Assembly: GCA_049999725.1 (NCBI GenBank)
Contig: JBNGIS010006491.1
Coordinates: forward strand, 1-64,000
Direction of reading: 5' to 3'
DNA from: Haplomitrium mnioides
Lineage: Eukaryota > Marchantiophyta > Haplomitriopsida > Calobryales
Length of the DNA: 64,000 bases
Shown: positions 60,851 through 64,000 of the stretch, piece by piece
Layout of the letters: the number at the start of each line of letters is the position of its first letter
Position numbering within the stretch: the stretch's first letter is position 1
Program-made: the position numbers and the translations under genes
The notes under the pieces: generated by a model
The model's database searches: none
What the model was told of the DNA's origin: nothing
The model's input: the letters and a program-made list of their open reading frames with translations, nothing else

Positions 60851-61800
60851 CCTTGTGCCTGTCATGTTTTTTGGCCCTCTTTTCCTTGGCGTCTTTTTTC
60901 TTTTGCTCCCCTTCTTCTTCCGCCTCTTGTGGGATCTTTCATCCTTTGAGCTCTCGAGGCTGCTCTCGCTCTCCGATTCAGACTCTGAAGAGGAGCTATC
61001 ATCAAAGCTATCTTCCTGACTAGAACTCTTTGAAGAACTGTCAGACTCATTCCTCCTCTTTGACTTCCTCTTGGAGATTGCCACCTCCGCCTTGATATAA
61101 GATTGGGCTTCCTCCACTGCTTGCTCCAGGCATGTGGGCTTGGACCTCCTCACCCAGGCCCCTAGACTTTTGGGTAGGGCTGATATAAACCAGGAGGTAA
61201 GCATCCCATCCGATGTAGGGGGGTTAATATTCCTGGCTATCCTTAGAACCGTTGAAGAAACTTCCTTACAGATTTGTGTTTCTTCATCTCCATTTGGCCT
61301 ATCTTGATCAAAGCCTCAGACTCCCCTCCTATCTTTTTGAACTCCTCTAAGAAGGCCGCCTTGAAAGTGTCCCAATTCCTTTTGGTGGCCTCTGGTAGTG
61401 TCTGGTACCAAGGGCCAGCCTCCCCTTTTAACACCCCGAGGAGAATGGCCTCCTTGATGAGGTTCTCCCCATTTGCATAGGCCGTACCCTTGAATTCAGC
61501 CAACCACTCGTCTGGATCCTCCTTGGTAGACCCCCAGAATGTCTTGTATCTGAACCGGGACCTCTACGTCACATGCCCCATATTGGCCATTGGGGTGATG
61601 GGTGGTATAGAACAAGAAGCTCTGGCCACCCTCTCCAAGCTCCTTCCACTTCTCAGTGAGATCCCTCCTTTATCCAACCCGGGCAACCTCCTTGGCTGGT
61701 CTTCTTCCACTTTTGGTGCTAGGCTGCTCCCAAAATTCCAGACTCTTTTCCCTTGCTCCACTGTTTTACTCCAGAAATGACTGCAAGGTTACTTTTCCAT
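60851..61800 (-). pseudogene. gag: Gag capsid region with acidic/serine-rich and basic tail
   Basis: The natural start is ATG at 61800-61798 (MEK, then TAA at 61789-61791), ten bases after the primer site. TAG at 61564-61566 is next. The capsid core FWGSTKEDPDEWLAEF, AILLGVLKGEAGPWYQTLP, NWDTFKAAFLEEF and MKKHKSVRKFLQRF is typical of the retrotransposon gag family. Near 61245 the frame shifts and the protein continues with INPPTSDGMLTSWF and LPKSLGAWV. It then enters a low-complexity tract: KRKSKRRNESDSSSKSS, SSSESESESESSLESS and KRRKKKGSKRKK. Another frameshift within the lysine/arginine tract (around 60870) leads to the zinc-knuckle part. Confidence 0.87.
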
Positions 61801-61810
61801 AATTCTTTCG

Positions 61811-61827
61811 TCCCGCTGTGATCGCCA
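61811..61827 (-). other. Putative primer binding site of the second element
   Basis: On the minus strand TGGCGATCACAGCGGGA lies between the LTR edge and the gag start. Plant non-chromovirus gypsy elements often have primer sites starting TGGCG (tRNA-Asp or tRNA-Arg types). The exact tRNA is not certain here and the site may carry mutations. Confidence 0.55.
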
Positions 61828-61833
61828 AAAAAA

Positions 61834-64000
61834 TGTATGTCGGCCTTGTGGTTGGAGCCTTAACTCTTTTCCGACCGAGTTACCCCCACTTAAGGGCTGA
61901 CTAGTGTTTCGGGACCTTTTATGGGAGGGGCTTTGCACCGAATGGACCCCAACTTCTACTTACCAGTTCAAGAGTGACTGCACAACACTCAACAACACCC
62001 AAGTACACCCACCTGCCTGCACACAACTATCGACACACTTCTCTCCCCTGCTTACAGATGCAAGTCACACCCCCTCTTTAGGCCTTAACCCCGAAAGGTG
62101 CCACTTGGAAGACAGGGGTAGATAGTACAGGGCATCCGACTCTTGGCTGCAATGGTCTCTTGGGAAGTCCTGAGTGATTCGTGGTTGCCTCACGGTCCTG
62201 GCCACTAGCCCCACAATTGCTTTAGCAGCCAACTTGCTCATTCACATCCATTTCCTCATAACACACACGAGTAGGCTGTAATGCTGCTGAATCACTTTGT
62301 AGTATAATTCGGAAGTCTAGAACTGGACCCAATCACCTTGTATACAGAAGGGAAATAGGTCTCAGCATCCAATTATCATAATACACTGCTGTTAGTCCTG
62401 ACTTCTCTTGTCTAGGGTGTCCTCAGAATTGGACAAATGAAATGCAGACCTTCTAAAACTAAAAACTTCACAAAACTACAAACATAACACAAATCTAACA
62501 ACACACATAAACATAAAGACACCTATACTTCCACATTGTCTTGCCAACATTACAATCCTTTTCCACCTCTCAAGAACCGATCTTTTCTCTCAATCCTCCT
62601 TCAACTCCCATCAACAACTTCAGTTCTCCTCCAATTCTTCATCCACACACTCTCATCTAGATAGTTTTTCAACTTCCCTCGCGAGAAGCCCTGAATTTAC
62701 TTCCTTAGGCTCGGAAGAGGATTTCTTTCACTTCCACCTCTAGAAGACAGTCCCCTCGACTGTTGGCCACCCACTCCACCTTGAGCTTCGAGTGGATCTT
62801 CTCTACAGTGCGCGAGCACTAACACATCCACTCCTCTCTTGACTCCACTTGAGAATTATGACCAGAAACTCCTCCAAGTGCCCCTAGGATTGATGCTCCT
62901 GCATAGACGATGCTGAGACGACCCCAAGATCCCCCCTTGGCAGCCTCTCACAAATTCAAGATCGAAAGAATTCCCTTCAAATTCAAGTGGCAATCCACCT
63001 CCAAATGCTGGTCCACCCGCAACGATGAGTCCACCTGGATTGCTTGAGACTCTAGAGCTCTTCGCTCAACGATTCTCAGCGCCCCTCTAGTCTACCTCCA
63101 TCCTCGCTGGTCCCCTTGCACGAGTCCACTCCCTCTCTTGAATCTTGGCTGGAACTCTCTCCTCTCTCCCTCGCTGCTTCTTCCTCTTCGAGTTTGCTCT
63201 CACAACTCAATTTTGCATAAACAACAACCCCAATAACCTCGCAGCGATCCCACTTATACCCCCTTGCAGGCGCACGTCTCCTCCCAACAATTTCTTGATC
63301 AAGATCGATCCTTCTCTCTTCGCTGGACTTGGTCGTTTTTCTTGTTAGCAACCGCTTCTTGAGAAGGAAGTTCAACGGTCGTCTTGTGAAGCCTTTAGGG
63401 TCAGAAGAGGAGAATTTTTGGAGAAGGCTTGGCTGAACTCTGCTTTCGATCCATAATGCTCTCCATTGCATATTGTTTACCAGGAATCGCCTCATCGCTG
63501 GACGCATTAGCAACCATGTAGTAGTCTCGATTTGATTTCTTGGAAGCATCACGTTGAACGCAGATCTGAAGTTTGGTCGGAGAGGTTTTTCCCGTAGAGA
63601 AATTCAAAGAAATTTATTTGGAGAGGATTGGATTCGTAGCAGATGGGTTACCCGACGCATCCCGCGAGTTGCTTCTCAATTTTCATCAATTCTCCTCGTT
63701 GCTATGTCCTCGCAATCACCCGCAGACCCCCGCATGCTGCCACGTTTCTGCAAGCGCTCACGGACCCTCGTAAGTTGCTATGTCATCTGCAAACTCCCTC
63801 GAAACCCCGTCGTTGCTCTCGAAACCTCGCCGTCGCTCGTGAACCCTCGCAAGCCACCACGTCATCCGCACCGCGCCGTCCGACGCCGCCCCGCAAAGGG
63901 GTAGGCGGACCGTCACATTGACTGGATCCTGCAGTTGACTTAGTGTTGACCCGGAGGACCGTTCGGACCACCTCTGAACGCCATGTCATCCGCCACCGTG
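61834..64000 (-). repeat. Probable 5' LTR (and possibly flank) of the second element
   Basis: The minus strand reads CCGACATACA up to 61834 and is followed by a T-run and the primer site, so 61834 is the likely LTR end (CA terminus). The other LTR terminus should read TGTATG on the minus strand; I see no matching point before the window ends, so the LTR either runs past 64000 or ends unrecognised. The minus strand has GGGTATAAGTGG near 63250, a possible TATA box. The longest frame, 63076-63549 (-), encodes a very basic, low-complexity 157-residue product that I do not recognise and do not regard as a gene. The last few hundred bases are GC-rich. Confidence 0.5.

Larger units (their letters stand above)
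57576..64000 (-). mobile_element. Truncated, decayed Ty3/gypsy element (non-chromovirus type)
   Basis: Minus-strand retroelement. Reading leftward from the window end it has a putative LTR, primer site, gag with three zinc knuckles, retropepsin, RT and part of RNase H. It stops at 57576 inside RNase H, exactly at the satellite edge; integrase, polypurine tract and the other LTR are missing. The long gag, DGGAG-type protease, GRPWL motif, LNAATKKDHYPLPF and FLRRF/YYRRF-like connection resemble the Tat/Athila-like side of plant Ty3/gypsy elements (inference). It carries many in-frame stops, several frameshifts and a small deletion. Base composition is visibly richer in G and C than in the chromovirus. 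Confidence 0.88.

Noticed and set aside
57686-61780. Plus-strand ORFs opposite the second element (for example 58553-58972, 60633-61019)
   Set aside because: They are shadows of minus-strand coding sequence; hydrophobic runs are the antisense of Ser/Lys/Glu-rich gag and not real membrane segments.
57576-61800. Alternative genetic code as the preferred explanation for the TAG codons
   Set aside because: The copy also has frameshifts and an internal deletion, and many CAG codons remain, so transposon decay by cytosine deamination is the more economical view; the alternative is kept only as a testable idea.
63076-63549. 157-codon minus-strand frame as a host gene
   Set aside because: Basic low-complexity composition, no domain, and it lies in what is probably LTR sequence upstream of the primer site. 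It is kept only as a remark.

Overview
The window looks like repeat-rich heterochromatin of a plant nuclear genome, most likely a land plant. No ordinary host gene, tRNA, rRNA or CRISPR array was found. It contains one very large tandem satellite array, one complete but inactivated Ty3/gypsy chromovirus nested in it, and one truncated, decayed Ty3/gypsy element of a different lineage at the right edge. The plant assignment rests on an initiator-tRNA-Met primer site, a chromodomain after the integrase, an elongated plant-type gag/pol in the second element, and a mutation pattern that suggests heavily methylated DNA. The species is not identifiable from what I can see.

Layout. 1-165 is non-satellite flank. 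About 166-24127 and 30252-57575 are a single satellite family, head to tail and always in the same orientation, about 51 kb in total. Both edges of the array lie inside the window. The first ~3.8 kb consists of simple ~76-bp monomers. From about 4 kb onward the unit is a composite of ~150 bp, with a ~215-bp variant carrying one more 65-bp module. On top of this there are locally distinct higher-order repeats: ~1.06 kb at the left edge, ~6.4-6.5 kb at 4.7-16.1 kb, ~1.66 kb at 36.2-39 kb, ~3.1 kb at 41.6-47.9 kb and ~2.3 kb at 48.6-57.5 kb. Three runs of ten N interrupt the array. A tiny poly(A)-tailed retroposed fragment with a 12-bp target duplication sits at 37.1 kb.

The chromovirus (24128-30251, + strand) has two LTRs, a 5-bp target duplication (TTATC) that is itself part of the satellite monomer, a tRNA-iMet primer site, a polypurine tract, and gag-PR-RT-RNaseH-integrase-chromodomain essentially in one frame. 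It is dead: in-frame stops, compensating indels in gag, DSG changed to DSR in the protease and D changed to N at the second catalytic residue of the integrase. Its 5' leader holds two small overlapping ORFs whose products resemble each other.

The second element (57576 to at least 61833 and probably to the window end, - strand) has an LTR edge and primer site near 61830, a long gag with an acidic/serine-rich and basic middle and three zinc knuckles, a retropepsin, RT and a partial RNase H. It is cut off inside RNase H exactly where the satellite begins. I count sixteen in-frame stops, all TAG or TAA and none TGA, each at a position where glutamine would fit.

Nothing here forms an operon or pathway. 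The genes present are those of two selfish elements, both non-functional as written. The points most worth following are the staged architecture of the satellite, the leader ORF pair, and the stop-codon bias of the second element.
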